Notes: a model not told the origin generated them from the letters alone. A stretch of 64,000 bases of DNA from Phragmites australis (GCF_958298935.1 NC_084922.1:15564501-15628500), one strand, 5' to 3'; shown: positions 10,933 to 23,844, counted from the stretch's first letter. Translations and numbers: made by a program.

Positions 10933-13900
10933 CACTACGTAAGAAACCGATATAAGAAACACTACATTATTACGAAACCGATATAAGAAACACTACATTA
11001 TTAATGGCTGCTCACAAATCCTCACTAATGTTCTATTAGTGACAGATCCAATAACGACCCATCACTAATGTGATCACGGGCTATCACCTGATTAAAACTC
11101 ATCACTAATGACACACTATTAGTGACGAGAGAGAAAATCAGCCATCACTAAAGACCTCAATGACAGCTCACGTGAAAGCCCGTCACTAATGACACAGAGT
11201 CATTAGTGATGGGTAGAGACAGAACACATCACAAAAGATAGCCCACTTATCAGTGACGGGTGATAACTATACTCGTCACTTATAATTAAATTATTAATGA
11301 CGGGTGATAATTATAACCCATTACTAATGACTAGTCTATATATATAACTCAAACCTTAGCGTATGACCTCTCCTCTTTCGATTTTGCCTAACTCCCAAGT
11401 GCCCTCCTCCTCCCGACGACGCTGCCCTCATCTTCTTGATGCCCGCCGCCACGCCCTCCTCCTCCCGCCGCATGCCCGACGCCGCTGCCCCCTCCTCCTC
11501 CTTGACGCCTGGTGCGCCTAGGTATCTTCCTCCCCTCGTGCCTTCCATTCTGGAATCTTCCTGACATCTCTACCCCTTCTCCCCTTTTAGGCTCGGGTAT
11601 GGGGAGCAGCGCGCCCTGCTTGAGGAGCTTGAGGAGTGCCCCATCTACTTCCTGGTAACCACGCTGGGGGAGATCTCCCCAATGCCCCCTCTCACTCGCT
11701 TTCTCCTCATGCGAATTTCGTTTGCTATTGTTGTGGTGCAAGTGCCGAGCGTCGTGGCTTGCAGGTGGTCTGGATGGAGGGGGAGCTCTTGGTGCACTAA
11801 TGGGTATGGATTATTTGGTCGATTAGCAGTTGCTTTTTTTGGATTTTCATGTGCTGTTGCTGTGATTCTGTTATAGGTGAAAGTGCATCTAGTCCTTATA
11901 TGTGGTTTTTGATAATTAATGATAATACATATGGACTAACAACGTTGTTGAAAAATTATCAGTAGGTTGTTACATAGGTGATGCATGGAGGAGAGATATG
12001 TATGAGCTCTAGGTAAATGGAGAAATTGAAAGTACATCAAGATGAATGAGCTTTTAATGATGCTAGGTGATGCTTATGAGTAGAAGGAGAAGCTCAATAA
12101 GATTGACAATATGCATGAAGGCTAATAAGTTACTTGTGGAGATTAAGTAACTTAAGGTATAAAAGTTGTCAATTGAGTTTTATGGACTAACCCATGTGCT
12201 TTATGCTTGAGAGTGAGTTGAGGTTAGGATCCATAAGAAGGCATGCGTTGAGTTGAGATATTCTATATGACAAGAGTGAAGAATAAGATTGGACTCCATA
12301 TATGATAAAGTGAATTATTGAAGATGCCGAATACAAAGTAGTCTATGGCAAGACGGTGAAGGGCAAGCAAGATTCGACTGCGATGGACCATCATGTGGTG
12401 AAAGGCAAGCAAATGGCTTGAAGCCGAAGGACCAAGGTGGTGGTGAAGAGCGAGTGAAGGCTTTGCGCCTATACCGTGCGAGGTCATATGAAGCTACCTG
12501 TGATTCACATAAATCACATGAAGAATCAAGAATAGATGAAGTGACGATGATATAAAAGTTGACAACCCTCTAAATTTGAAGGAAAGAAGCGATACATGAA
12601 GGTATTCAAAGGCTCAATGTAATTCAAATGTGTTTTATCTTTGAAATTGAGTATAGGTATGCTGCACTATTAAGAGGGATGCACCGTGAGCTATTTGTCG
12701 TGTCTCAGTGCTCAAGAGTTTTGTAACCAACCCAAAGTGAGAGTACGTTAGCTTAAGGAGCCCGATGCGAAAAGTGTGGAAGTGTCCGAATTAGGTTTCG
12801 GAGTGTTTCTAGTTTGATCCAATATGTTTGATATCATAATTTCAGTTGGGATATGTAACCCTCTGAATAAGCTTTCCGTAGAGTTCAAAATCATCAAAAT
12901 CAGACTTTATGATCAAAAGTTATCACTATTTCAGAGGGTAAGCTGTGCTAAACTCGCACATTCTGGGTTGACCCGGATACTCCGGGTTGTCCAGAGTCTC
13001 CGAGTGAGGTTCCGAGTCGAGTGGTCTGTTAGGGCCTAAGTGTTTCACTTATATATCCCCAGTTGATCCAGAGACTTCGAGTTACAGACCCTCCGAGTTG
13101 TACTCTGACCAAGGCTCTCGGTTACGCATTCTAGTGTCAACCTGGAGACTCCGGGTTGACCCAGATACTCCGGATTGGTACAAAAAGGTATGTAACGACT
13201 AGTTTTTGTGGTTGGATATATATACCCTTCCACCCTGATTCTTTGTTGCTATTATTTGGGCACGGAAGAAAAATATTCTAGAGCCAAAAGAATTACTCTT
13301 CACTCCATTTTAGTAAGAGATTTGAGAAGAAAAGTGAGTTGGGTTGAGAGATTGAACGATTGAGTGTAATTGAGCTAAAATCCATTCTTTAGCACTCGAG
13401 TTCATTTGCAAGAAGTTTGCGAAGCGTTTATTACTCTTGGAGCCTGAAGCTTCTAAGCGGTTAGGCGTCGCCGGTGAGCACCCAAGGTTGTGGTGTGCCG
13501 TGAAAAATTTGTGAAGGCTTTGATTTCGCCTTTGTAAAGGAATAAATCAAGAATGGAAACCAAACTCAAGTGTGACTGAGCTTGAATAGGAAAAGTGTTG
13601 AGAGAGTCCTAACTCAAGTATGACCAAGCCCCTCAACAGAGGCGTAGGAACCTCTAGAGGAGGTGTCTGAACTTCGGTAAACAGATCGGCGCCAGTCTTT
13701 CCTGCTGTGAATTTCCCAGGTCGAGGATAGGCTTTTGGTTTACACGGCCGATTGCAGCAAGTGCTTGTCACCTATAGGTAGTTTGAGAGAAGTTTCTTTT
13801 GAAGTGGATACCTCAAGGCCCCCAATAACGAAAGTTTCGTAAGGGGACTGGAGCTTTTGGCACCTGCCTTTTCGGGATGATCTTCCCTTGCCGCAGGTTC

Positions 13901-15945
13901 ATCAGGCACTCATCCTCCGCCTCTAGAGGGGTATGGAGGTCAGAATAAATAGAATAATGATGAATGGCATGGGTTAAGCATCTGACTTTGGACCTTCGGG
14001 TCTGAGTGAGATGGATCTTGGAAGTCTGGTTTTTGCACAATATTTATACATATTGCTCGATCTACTTGCTCATGTGAAATTGATTGTTGGTTCTCCGTGG
14101 ATCTATTTAAATCATCACTTGGAACACACGACTTCATTTGGTCTGAGCTAGAACTCTTTAAGCGTTGTTTAATTTCAGTTTCGAGCTCATTTTTTGCTAA
14201 ACCTGGAGGTTCTAAATTTAACTCGGATACTCCGAATATTATACAATCAGTTCTGAACCCAGAGTATCGGGGTCAACCCGGAGACTCTGGTGAATAGTGT
14301 TTTCAGGATATTCATCTAAAGTTTTTTTTGCATATCCTTTACTAGAATTGAATAATTTTTATCACATTAGGATTGTAACTTTCATATTTATTTAGGGTGA
14401 TTATGCACTAGTTGAACCTAGCATATTTAGAATATGAAAAATCCGTTAGTTTATTTTTCGTTGCAAGTTTAGACTAACTGTAAAAAAGAACATTTTTTTA
14501 TAAAAAACATCTATTCACCTCTCTAAACGACATCATTATCCTCTCATCGGGAGAGTACGATGAGTGTACATGTGATCCTAGATGGTGGTCTGGAAGCTCT
14601 CAGGGCCAGAGTTTTCGTACACATAGGCATGTTTCTAAACTAATAGCACAATTTGTCAACTTGTTCTGCAAAGTGCAGTAACAATGGCATCGTATTTTGT
14701 TCTGTGCGCATGTGTTGGTATCTGCTGCTATGCTTGTGTATATACATTATGAAAAATGTACTGATATGTTGCTCAGAGATTGCACAAGATCAGGGATGTT
14801 AAAATAGATTAGTTAAAATATCTATTGGTTTGTTAGACTATTATCCTATCTAGAGCTTCAATATCACTTGAGGAATTTGGTTAATGGTAGCGAACAATAA
14901 GATGGATTATTGCATTCTTAAAATATTTTAGCATTCTGGTTTGTCAGGGTTTGAACTTTGAGCTTGTTAGATAAAAAATTCAGTTGCTTTGTGCAACCAT
15001 TCTCTGATTTCCACATCTCTAAAAAATATTTTCATGTGTTGCAGTACTACCCAAGCCTGAACCGTTCAAAATGTTGCTCGAAGGGGATATGTACCAGTAA
15101 TACACCTACCCTAATAGTGATTCAGTCATCCATCAGCTGCAATTATCCTTGTACACCCCGTTTCACTTTTTTGCAGAGTGCTTTCTTGTCTTATTTCATA
15201 CCTTTTGTTAATCCACGGGCCTTGTTATGAAAATTGAAAAGTACTTAACCATTGAAGATGCCCATTTTGCAAAACTCCCAATTACGTTGTGGAGTATCGT
15301 GGTGTGAAGACGAAGGAGGAAAGGAGCATAGAGCAGTTTGTAAGTCTTATGTTTTAATGCTACCATATTCCGTTTATGTATTGGCAATGTCTGTTGCATT
15401 TTCTTTAGCTTATGTATACGTATTGCAGGAACTTCAAGATGAAGAGAATAAGATGAAAAGAAAACAGATCAGATCTTCTTCTAGCAGAACGGTAACCCCA
15501 ACAACAGAAGTTTGGAGTATTGAGATATTTGCAGCACATCATTTTCAGATCAGCAGTGGATGTTATTAACAGCTCACTTACTGATGTTAATTTTTTGCAT
15601 CATAATCTTATAATTTGCAATGTCATATTGTCATGTCCTTTGCAGTGCCATCATATCAATGTAGTCATCTGAACCTTCGTGCTCTGCCCAGGCTAGAATA
15701 ACAAAATCGCATACGTAAAAATAACAAAAATAACAAAATTAGTGACAGATGATAGCTACATCCATCACTAATAACTAAATCATAGTAACGGGTGATAGCT
15801 ATAACCTGTCACTAATAACTAGTTATGATAGGTTCACACTCGTCACTAATGTGTCATCATTAGTGACGTGTCCGCAGTGATGGATATAAAATCCGTCACT
15901 AATGACGTTTATCACATGTTACTATTATGATGTTCTGAGGTAGTG
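10933..15945. mobile_element. CACTA transposon with a nested LTR
   Basis: The left end CACTACGTAAGAAACC and the right end (complement CACTACCTCAGAAC) are flanked by ATA on both sides (10930-10932 and 15946-15948). Subterminal repeats of the form CATTAGTGACGGGT or its complement fill 11010-11335 and 15735-15930. A different repeat (CACTGCCGGC) marks the first CACTA, so the two belong to different families. No transposase domain is readable. About 2.7 kb of the interior is a separate LTR. A ~30-bp direct repeat (GAAACCGATATAAGAAACAC and following bases) lies close to the left end, near 10943-11003. Confidence 0.75.
11878..14621 (+). mobile_element. Probable solo LTR nested in the CACTA element
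   Basis: Starts TGAAAGTGCATCTAGTCC, a beginning often seen in long grass LTRs, and contains repeated GACTCCGGGTTGACCC-like units (12960-13190). ATAGG precedes the start (11873-11877) and recurs at 14623-14627, a candidate 5-bp target duplication with one extra base beside it. The stretch CTATTCACCTCTCTAAACGA at about 14510 resembles the 3' end of related LTRs, so the right boundary could instead lie near 14545. No internal retrotransposon genes are present. Confidence 0.5.
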
Positions 15946-15948
15946 ATA

Positions 15949-16990
15949 ATCTGTCGTCCAAAAGATTTAAGGATTGAGTACTTGTGGGTTGAAGATCTTG
16001 ACTCACTTCTTTTTCAAAACAAGATCACACATAGGAAACCAAATTGTTAGTAGTTCATCTGTGATATGACCCATTGCCTCTTCTTCTTTGGAGATAAATA
16101 TGTTGACATTAGCATTGACCTCCATTGAATCAGGCACTATTTTGTTTTCTATGGAGTCAGGGACTACTTCGATCTCGATGGAATCAGGCACAACTTCACT
16201 CAACATGGAATCATGCATAACTTCACTCACCATGGAATTAGGCACGGCTTCACTATCCATTGAACAGGGCACGGCTTCCTCTGAACCAAATCCTAGTAAC
16301 GAAGAGGGACCTGATTCACAAACTGGAAACCAAATTCTCCTTAGTTCAACTATGAAAAGCACCATTTCTCTGTGAACAACACCCCTCTCCGTCTATTGAT
16401 GCGCCACTTATAGTCTTATACACGTTGTGAAAGAAACACATTTAAATGACTAGAATTATGAACATCAATCAAGTAAGAAATCAAAACTAATCAAATTCAC
16501 CGTGTTTTTCCTCCATCTTCCTACCCATCGCACAAGTCTTGGCTTTGGTTGCCTCACAATCCATGGCGACTCCGGCTGTATAGCGTGCTCCTGCCGGCGA
16601 GCATGCACAATGTTCTCCTATTTATGCGGGGGTAGGAGTAGTACTCATGCATGGCATTAACTACTACATGCAAGCTTTAATGCTTCGGGAACGTGCACAT
16701 GCATTCAAAACTCACTTAGGGAATTAACTCATGCGGTAGTAGTGGCAAACGTCAATTATTTTTGGGCATTATTCCAAGTGCTAAAATGTCATTTAAATCA
16801 GACTAGAGGGAGTAGTTGCCTCTAGCCAGATAGAGAAAGAGGAAGGAAAAATGAAAGAAGGGGCAATTTTCAAAGAATCTATAGTTGTAAGGGCATCTCC
16901 CACAAGGATATATTAGTTAGCTATAAGTTGGTCCATGCCAGCATTTCTCCTATGTGCAGGAAAAGAGCGAGAAGATAGAACACAACCACC
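15949..16990. other. Intergenic stretch with a short coding-like repeat
   Basis: Apart from the degenerate repeat at 16120-16290, I see no gene. A minus-strand ORF at 16003-16365 has similar IWFP(V/M)C segments at both ends flanking the repeat, but no recognised domain. Confidence 0.4.
16120..16290. repeat. Degenerate ~36-bp tandem repeat (12-residue period)
   Basis: Five to six diverged copies of a ~36-bp unit containing GGAATCAGGCACAACTTCACT. Read on the minus strand they give a repeating (S/I)EVVPDSM-like peptide in frame; on the plus strand MESGTTS-like repeats. The period is a multiple of three in both readings. Confidence 0.7.
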
Positions 16991-17270
16991 TCTTGATGAA
17001 GAGATAGTGTATAACAAAAAACAAGACATAATATGTGAACATTAAAAACATGAAGATACAACTTTATAGATAGCCTATTAGAGAAATTATCTTTAATATA
17101 GTTTGTAGATGACATGTACACTTTTATAGCTAGCAAACTATCTATATTATTAGAGACGCTATAACACACAACACTAACTGATACCCTAGAGATGTCAGAA
17201 TGTTTGATATTTTACCACATTCATGATGGCTTTGCCAATTCTTTGGCAGGGTTTGCAAAATTGTCTATTG

Positions 17271-17279
17271 CATAGCAAG
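17271..17279 (+). repeat. MULE 9-bp target-site duplication, left
   Basis: CATAGCAAG directly precedes the left terminal inverted repeat and is repeated exactly at 24754-24762. Nine base pairs is the diagnostic Mutator length. Confidence 0.9.
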
Positions 17280-18183
17280 GTTTTCCCCCCATTTTGACCC
17301 TTTTTGTAAACTATTTTGGAAATTGGATCGGCCGCAAAACTATTTTCAGTTTTGATGGACCAGCTGCAAAACTATTTTCAGTTTTGACCCTCCAGCTCAG
17401 CGTTAGAGGCTCTAGCGTGGATGTTATCCATGTCCGCGCCAGTAGTAATGGCACAGATATCGGTGCCAGCGTGGCATGCTATGAGGAGCGATGCTGACGG
17501 GGATCCAACGTGGCCCATACTCTGCGTCAAGAACTCCGACGCGGTCCTTTCATATCCCACGCCACAAGCTCTGGCGCGGACCCCCACGACACATAAAGCC
17601 CCATGCGGGCCCGTCCTCCTTCTATTCTCCAGTCTTCTTCCCTGAACCGAGCCGCACACAGGACGGTTTCCCCTCTCCCTCCCTCTTCACCACCCCTCTC
17701 AAATCCGTATTTTTGTTGGTTTTAACCATGATTTGTCATTGGAATCGGATTGTCAAGGTAAACTTGTCCATCTTCCCTTAATTTCTCCTCCGATTCTACC
17801 ATATTCATGTGGGTTTGAGTGGAAACCCTAGATGTAATTTGTGGTATGAAATTGGTCGTTCTAGTTGATGAATTATGGTTTGGAATGGTTAGAAATGCAG
17901 TGTAGATTGCATATGATTGAATATTTGTTCTGGAACAAAATTTGATACTATTTTTAAATGCCCGTATAATATGATGTTGTGATGGGTTACAGTGTTGGCA
18001 TAGAACTAATTGATGAATTTGTGCAATGAATTTGCTTGTTGAAGTAGTGGACAGTGAATTTGTGGGTTGAAATTGTGTGCAATGATTTTTTTAAAGATGT
18101 TAACTAAGTTTATTACGTATGATTTGGTAGAGTTGAATGTAAAAATGTTTGGTGCATGTCAAATTCATAATGGATTTGTGTTT

Positions 18184-19104
18184 ATGCAGTTGTATGATAC
18201 GATTAACCATTTGTGGCGTAAGCAAAAGTGGGCACACATCGGCAAGTAGTATCCTGATGTTAGTTGTAAGGATGCCCCCGTTCCTCCCGCTCTTCCCGTC
18301 TCGACTTGTGACTGTGGTAAGCCTGTCATGGTCCTTCAGTCCCTACATAAAGATACTGTTGGCCGCGCGTACTACATGTGCAAGGATTATCATGTGAGTG
18401 TATATTTGTTTTGGGTTAGGGTAGAAGCATATGACATTACTTTCGCTGATATGATGTTTTAATAATTTACATGAGTGGGAGATATTCTACTTCTTCCAAT
18501 GGATTGATGGGCCTGAGATGTATGACCTGAGGATTTTGAAGGTGAAACGATTTACTCAGTATTCGAAGCCATATGACAAGTTTGTTCGTTAGATTCCTCC
18601 TCCACCAAATCCACCAAAACTGACCTATAAAGAGAAATCGGATTTGAGGGGAAAACGTGTAGCGGATCCTCCGTTGTGTAACTGTGGGAAGCGAAGCGTG
18701 CTTTGTGAACCTTCAAGGGGATCTCCTTACTTCCATTGTGAAGGGATAACGAAGGTAAAAACTGGACATGGTTGGTTGTTTACAATTTGAATGAGATATA
18801 ATTAGATGTCATGTACCTTGTATCATGAATTTGAATGCAGCGCCATGATGCTACTTGTAACTTTTGAGATTTGTTGTACGGTCCTGATGGTGAATGGATG
18901 GAGGAGGAAGAGGATAAAGGGAAAGGCAAAAGGGTGATAGAACCATGTTGTCCAAAGAGAACTATGGAGGGTCAAGAGGCTGTGGCTAAGGCGGTGCAAA
19001 TGGAGATAATGAAGGCACTTGTTGCTAATTTGCTTGTGCTTATCTCGGACAATGATGATGATGACGCTGATGATGAGTTGATCTATAATGGGGCGGGTGA
19101 TTAG
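18184..19104 (+). pseudogene. MULE accessory gene with two CxCG (GRF-type) zinc-finger modules
   Basis: Three apparent exons, about 18184-18396, 18470-18755 and 18841-19104, separated by short introns. The first module reads CDCGKPVMVL then GRAYYMC and FFQWIDG; the second reads CNCGKRSVL, SPYFHC and ATCNF. This resembles the zf-GRF pattern (CxCG, aromatic-C, then C-x-F-x-W). The C-terminus is highly charged (KGKGKRV, DNDDDDADD). In-frame stops follow HIGK in exon 1, FVR in exon 2 and CNF in exon 3, so it is decayed. It occupies the place of mudrB in MuDR but has no visible similarity to it. Family function is nucleic-acid binding; a role in transposition is inference. Confidence 0.65.
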
Positions 19105-19489
19105 TATTATGGGTTCGTTGGGGTATGTGGTTGCGTTGAACCTATCTATTATTTGTTAGGCGTAATGTTGTAAACTATTTGGTGAGCTTAATATGTAATC
19201 GTCGATGATTGTACTATGTGAAACATATGTTAACCATATCATCGACGATTTGTGAGCTTAATCTATTATCCCTAATTTGCATGACGAGTTTGATTGATCA
19301 ATGTGGCTAATTTGGTTGATTCCTAGAATGGTTCTTGTGCACTCCCTGCTACACCTTGGCCACTACTTCTGCTCCCTTGAGTAATCACCAGCCTACGAAC
19401 TCCTTGTATCCTGTGGTCGTGGGGTTGGCGCATGCTGAGCTGGTTGAGTTGGTTCCTCTGTGCCGATCTCCTTAGCGCGGAACAATGGA

Positions 19490-19870
19490 ATCTCAACGCC
19501 AAAAACTTTGGCACGGAGAGGTCGCCCGCCCTGCTACCCACCAAACTCTCTGTATCGTTGGCGCGTATAGGTCGTCTGTCCAGCCCCCACCAAACTCTCT
19601 GTATCGTTGACGCTGGACTACTCATAGCCTACGCCAATACCTTTGGCCCTGGACTGCTCATAACCCGCGCAAATACCATGGAACCTCATGCACACGCCTG
19701 GGTACAGTAGCACTTCCGCGCCAAATTCTTTGGCGTGGAGTATTCACAGTCCAGCACCAGCGATACATAGAGTTTGGTGGGGGGGGGGGTAGCCTGGTCG
19801 ATTTGTTCACGCCAGAGTATTTGGCGCAGAGCATCCGCAGAACCACGCCAATTTCTTTGGCGCAGAATTC
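19490..19870. repeat. Cluster of CGCCA-N8-10-TGGCG palindromes with E2F-like cores
   Basis: Imperfect palindromes such as CGCGCCAAATTCTTTGGCG (19717-19735), ACGCCAGAGTATTTGGCGC (19809-19827) and ACGCCAATTTCTTTGGCGC (19844-19862) recur, with weaker copies near 19496 and 19630. The same shape occurs in the right TIR (GCGCCAGAGTTCTTGGCG near 24525). Exact TTTGGCGC cores are at 19820-19827 and 19856-19863, and inverted at 19718-19725. The region also has direct repeats of CCACCAAACTCTCTGTATCG (about 19548 and 19587). Confidence 0.6.
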
Positions 19871-20019
19871 CTGTATTCCAGACAAATCCTCGCTAGTTTG
19901 CATTCGTGGCAAAGGCACATTCCGGGCACTTGTCACACAGAATTCTGGAAGCAGCAGCAGAGTCACAGACATAGTTTCTCAAGCCAAAACATTGCATAGT
20001 TACATAGCTCATTATTTTA

Positions 20020-20190
20020 ACAGATTTCATACTGACTTCATACAAATTCAAGTCCATAGTTCATACATAGTGGATTGTTCACAGAGTTTTAACAGAGTTC
20101 ATACAGAGTCATACACAGAGTTCATACAGAGTCATACACATTCCGACAGAGTCATGCACATATACTTCATACATAGCCATAGTGACATAT
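20020..20190. repeat. Short tandem ACAGAGTTCATAC repeats downstream of the transposase gene
   Basis: Repeated ACAGAGTTCATACAGAGTCA units and shorter variants, located just past the transposase stop on its 3' side. Probably 3'-untranslated or spacer sequence of the MULE. Confidence 0.6.
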
Positions 20191-20216
20191 TCATACACAT
20201 AGCACATGCATTTCAC

Positions 20217-23200
20217 CTATTGCCTGCGGCAGCGTCCCAGAGCATGTGTACCAGGAGTGTACTTCTTGGGCTGCTTATGACGACGCTCCCCTTGAATCAC
20301 TAGAGACAGATCGATGTAACGGTCATGGGGCTTTTTGCGAGGACGTGCCTACGACACCTGAGAGCCCGATGGTGCATCGACAATCTGGGATGGTCCTATC
20401 TTCTCAGGGCCTTCTACATCTTGTTCCTCCTCAGTCTCTTCATGCTCGGACACGTTGACTTCTCCCTCCTCCTCCTCGTACTCACTCGTTGCGGGTCCCT
20501 TGTGGCGTGAACCTTCTGAGGTGGTGGCACTTGCTGAACGGGAAGGACCTCGTGACCTCGACCCGCTGGCTGTTGGATGTAGGGGAAGGACAACATCATT
20601 GACGGGGCCACGACATCCAAGATGGGCAGCCATCTTGCGGCACCTAGAACGCAAACGATGCAATCACAAAATGTATGGAGTGAGAACTACAAATAATGAT
20701 TATAGAACACATGGTCAAAAACACGTGTTCGTTGACGTACCTCAACGAAATGCCTAAGAGTAATCGACTCATTGGGAGTTCCAATGGGTGTACCTAATAC
20801 AAGCCCGGCCTCATTGACAGTCTTAAGCAGCTTGTGTGCCTATTTACAAATTCACATGAAATATGTAATGTAGGTAACACAAAAAGTATGTAAGTGCAAA
20901 TGAGATGATTAGTAAGCCTTACCACCTGGTCTACAACTCGGGCACCCTCTACTTCGGTAGATGACAAAATCATAAGAAATAAACATAATTGGAGGACATT
21001 TTACAAATTATAACTCTTACGGTAGATGAGAAGCACAAAGATTGTCTAGACGTCCTGTTGTGGCGTGCCCCACGCCTACTACCCCCTCTTCCCCTCCTAG
21101 ACTTCTCACGTTCAGGGCATGTTGGTTTTTTTATACCATTTCTTATGGCAATGTGAGCATTCGTCTTGGGTGCCATCGTACAAAAAGTTATCCATATTTT
21201 TTTTTGTCTCCGTGATGACCCCATCCTATCCATGTTGTTCCACAGCCGCTTAGTTTTCCATCTTCCCCTAGTGCTGACCAAGAGAGTATCATCGGCCGCG
21301 TATGTGCGACCTTCGTATTGGGGCCACTGCGTAGGATCAAGGTACGGTTCAAAACGAGGTGACCATGTTTCAATGACAGCATCTAAGGAGAACTCGAATG
21401 GCACACGTAAAGGCGACTGATAGTCCAACTTATGGATACGGCAAAGTGTTATCAAATGGCAACATGGAAGGCGATATATTTAGGGTCGTTGGCAACTACA
21501 CTAATTTGTAGAGAGAATGGCCATGAATGCTCGACTGTCATATTGCTCACCACCCACACTTGTGCCACCACACTCAGTTACCTCATACTTTCGTGAATTC
21601 TTATCAAAACACACCGCACGTTGATGGGCCGCTTTAGTCTTTTGTTGGGTTAACTTCTTCAAAACCACTTTTCCCCACTTTCGCTTGTCCACATTTTCCA
21701 ACTTCTTAGCTTTGCTTAGCCTGTCAACAAAGTACTCATTCAGCTTCTCGAAGGTGTAGGCCACGATTGCTGTAGCGGGAAAAGACCTAATTCCCTTAAG
21801 CACTTTGTTGAAAACCTCAGCCATGTTGCTAGTCATCATACCATATCGGCATTCTTCCCTGTCAAATGCCCTAGCCCACTTATACTTCTCGGCCATATGA
21901 TCTTCCAACCACTTATGAGGACCTTCATCAAGCAACACAACCAACTTCTTCAACTCCTCAAAGAACAACTTATTCTCCTCAAGCATGCAAATACATCTGA
22001 GATCCTCCGTCTGACCCTTTGTAGTGCTGTGCCGGTGGAAGTTGGCCGCAAAGTGCCACATGCACCACCTATGGTGCACATTGCAATGACCAGGGATGTC
22101 CATCTCCATAGCATTCAGAATACCTTGGTGCATGTCGGATATGATACAAACTTCACAATGTGGCCTGATTACATTAATCCTAACTAAGTGCAGGAACCAT
22201 GCCCAATTCCTGTTGTCCTCCTAGAGCAAAAGAAAGAGCAAGCAGCTGATCCTCCCCATCTGCACCTATCGCAGTCATCAAAGTGCGCTTGTATTTTTCC
22301 GTCAAGAATGTGGCATCTACCGAGAGGAGCGACCTGCAATGCCTGAACGCCTCCACACACTGCCCGAAGCACCAGAATGCATGATCGAAAATAGGCTTTC
22401 AAACACTATCAACCATTACGAACTTCTCCTGATGCAGCTCTATGTGGTACATCGTGCTCGAGTTCCACTCCTTAATTGCTTCGAACAAGGTAGGAAGACG
22501 TACATACGCTTCTCCAATCACCATAAATCATCATCCTTGCCATCTCCCTAGCCCTCCAATCCTTCCCATAGCTGATCTTGTAGTCAAATAGCTCATCCAC
22601 GATCTTAATCAAAGCTCTAGGAGTAATGTTAGGCTCCGCTTTCACAGTGCTGCATAGTCGATATGCAATGAATCTGGCATTCAACTGCAAATGCTTGTCC
22701 GAACATTCGTCATCAACACATGTGTGGGGCTCCACAACACTAGTGACTCTCCATGTGCCGCGGTTTGTCTTGCGGGCCCAGACCATCCATGCACATCCAA
22801 TTCTCTCACATTACACAGTGTATCGCACATTACAATTAGAGTGAGCTACTTTAGACGGTCGGTTGTGCTTCACTGAATACTCTTGGAAACATGTCTTCAA
22901 GGATAACATTGTGGGGAATTCATTACCTTTCTGCACAACTGGTCTTTGAGAAACATCAGGTACCAAGGCCGTAGTATGACCTCCATGTACTACGTCACCT
23001 TCGATCCCACTACGGTCCCTAAATTCAGAGACACGAGGATGGCAGCCAATCACCGACTCGAAAACACAACAATCCTCCTCCCTCATGTCACCAATGGGAC
23101 CATCATCATCGGAGTCCTCCTCGTATTCAGCCTCATAAGGGACATCGTCCGCTGTCATGTTGCCAAATACACGAGGGCCCAATTCATCGGATACCCTTGC

Positions 23201-23844
23201 TAGATCAAAATCATGCCGTACCAACTCCCTCTTGGATGCACAATTTGATTCCTCTAAATCAGCTTGTTCCCTACCACCAACTGCTGATGCATTGATCATA
23301 CCAACCTCTTGTGCCAAACGCACTAAATCACTCTTCAATACCTCCTCTTCACAAGCATATTCAATTGCAGGTTGAGAATCACCATCCCAGGGCAAAGGCT
23401 GGCTTGCACCTACTTCAACCTCGGTATCTAATCACTCGTCTGCCCAACACATTGCATCGATGGCTTCAAGACATAGAGACCGGTTTAAATCCAATCCAAC
23501 CTTAGCATGCGTTTGAACCACCTTCCTTGCAGCAACCACCTCAAGAGTTTTCCACTGAGATTCCTTCACCGTGTCCACATATATTTTCCACTCTATATCA
23601 CCCTCCAACTCAAGCATTAATTTGTGACTATAGCCATGACCCACATCATACCTTCCTTGCAATTCAATAACTATATCCGATTCATTCCACCCCACCGCCT
23701 CCTTCACTCGTTCTACCAACTCAACAAACTTGGGACGATTCTTGAAATCTACAACCTTCAATCTCATACTACTGCTAAACTTAGCACTTCCATCATCATT
23801 TTGCAAAATTCACCATCATAGTGCACACAGACTATTCTTTCCAT
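20217..23844 (-). pseudogene. MURA/MuDR-type transposase, damaged
   Basis: Start at 23844 (MERIVCVHYDGEF); stop at 20217-20219 after QPKKYTPGTHALGRCRRQ. In order: N-terminal region; MuDR DNA-binding zinc domain (GNEFPTMLSLKTCFQEYSVK, then CERIGCAWMVWARKTNRGTW and HTC) at about 22930-22700; DDE-type MULE core with SVDATFLTEKYK (first D), CIISDMHQGIL (second D) and MTSNMAEVFN (candidate E); a SWIM finger (CSC...LPCCH) near 21470; and a basic C-terminus (RGRGGSRRGARHNRTSR). Small introns lie between about 20640 and 20990. Damage includes a frameshift at ~23807, TGA after CWADE and after RYTV, frameshifts near 22510 and 22215, two TAG/TAA codons inside the SWIM finger, and a TAG near 20347. It cannot encode a full transposase in this state. 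Confidence 0.9.
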
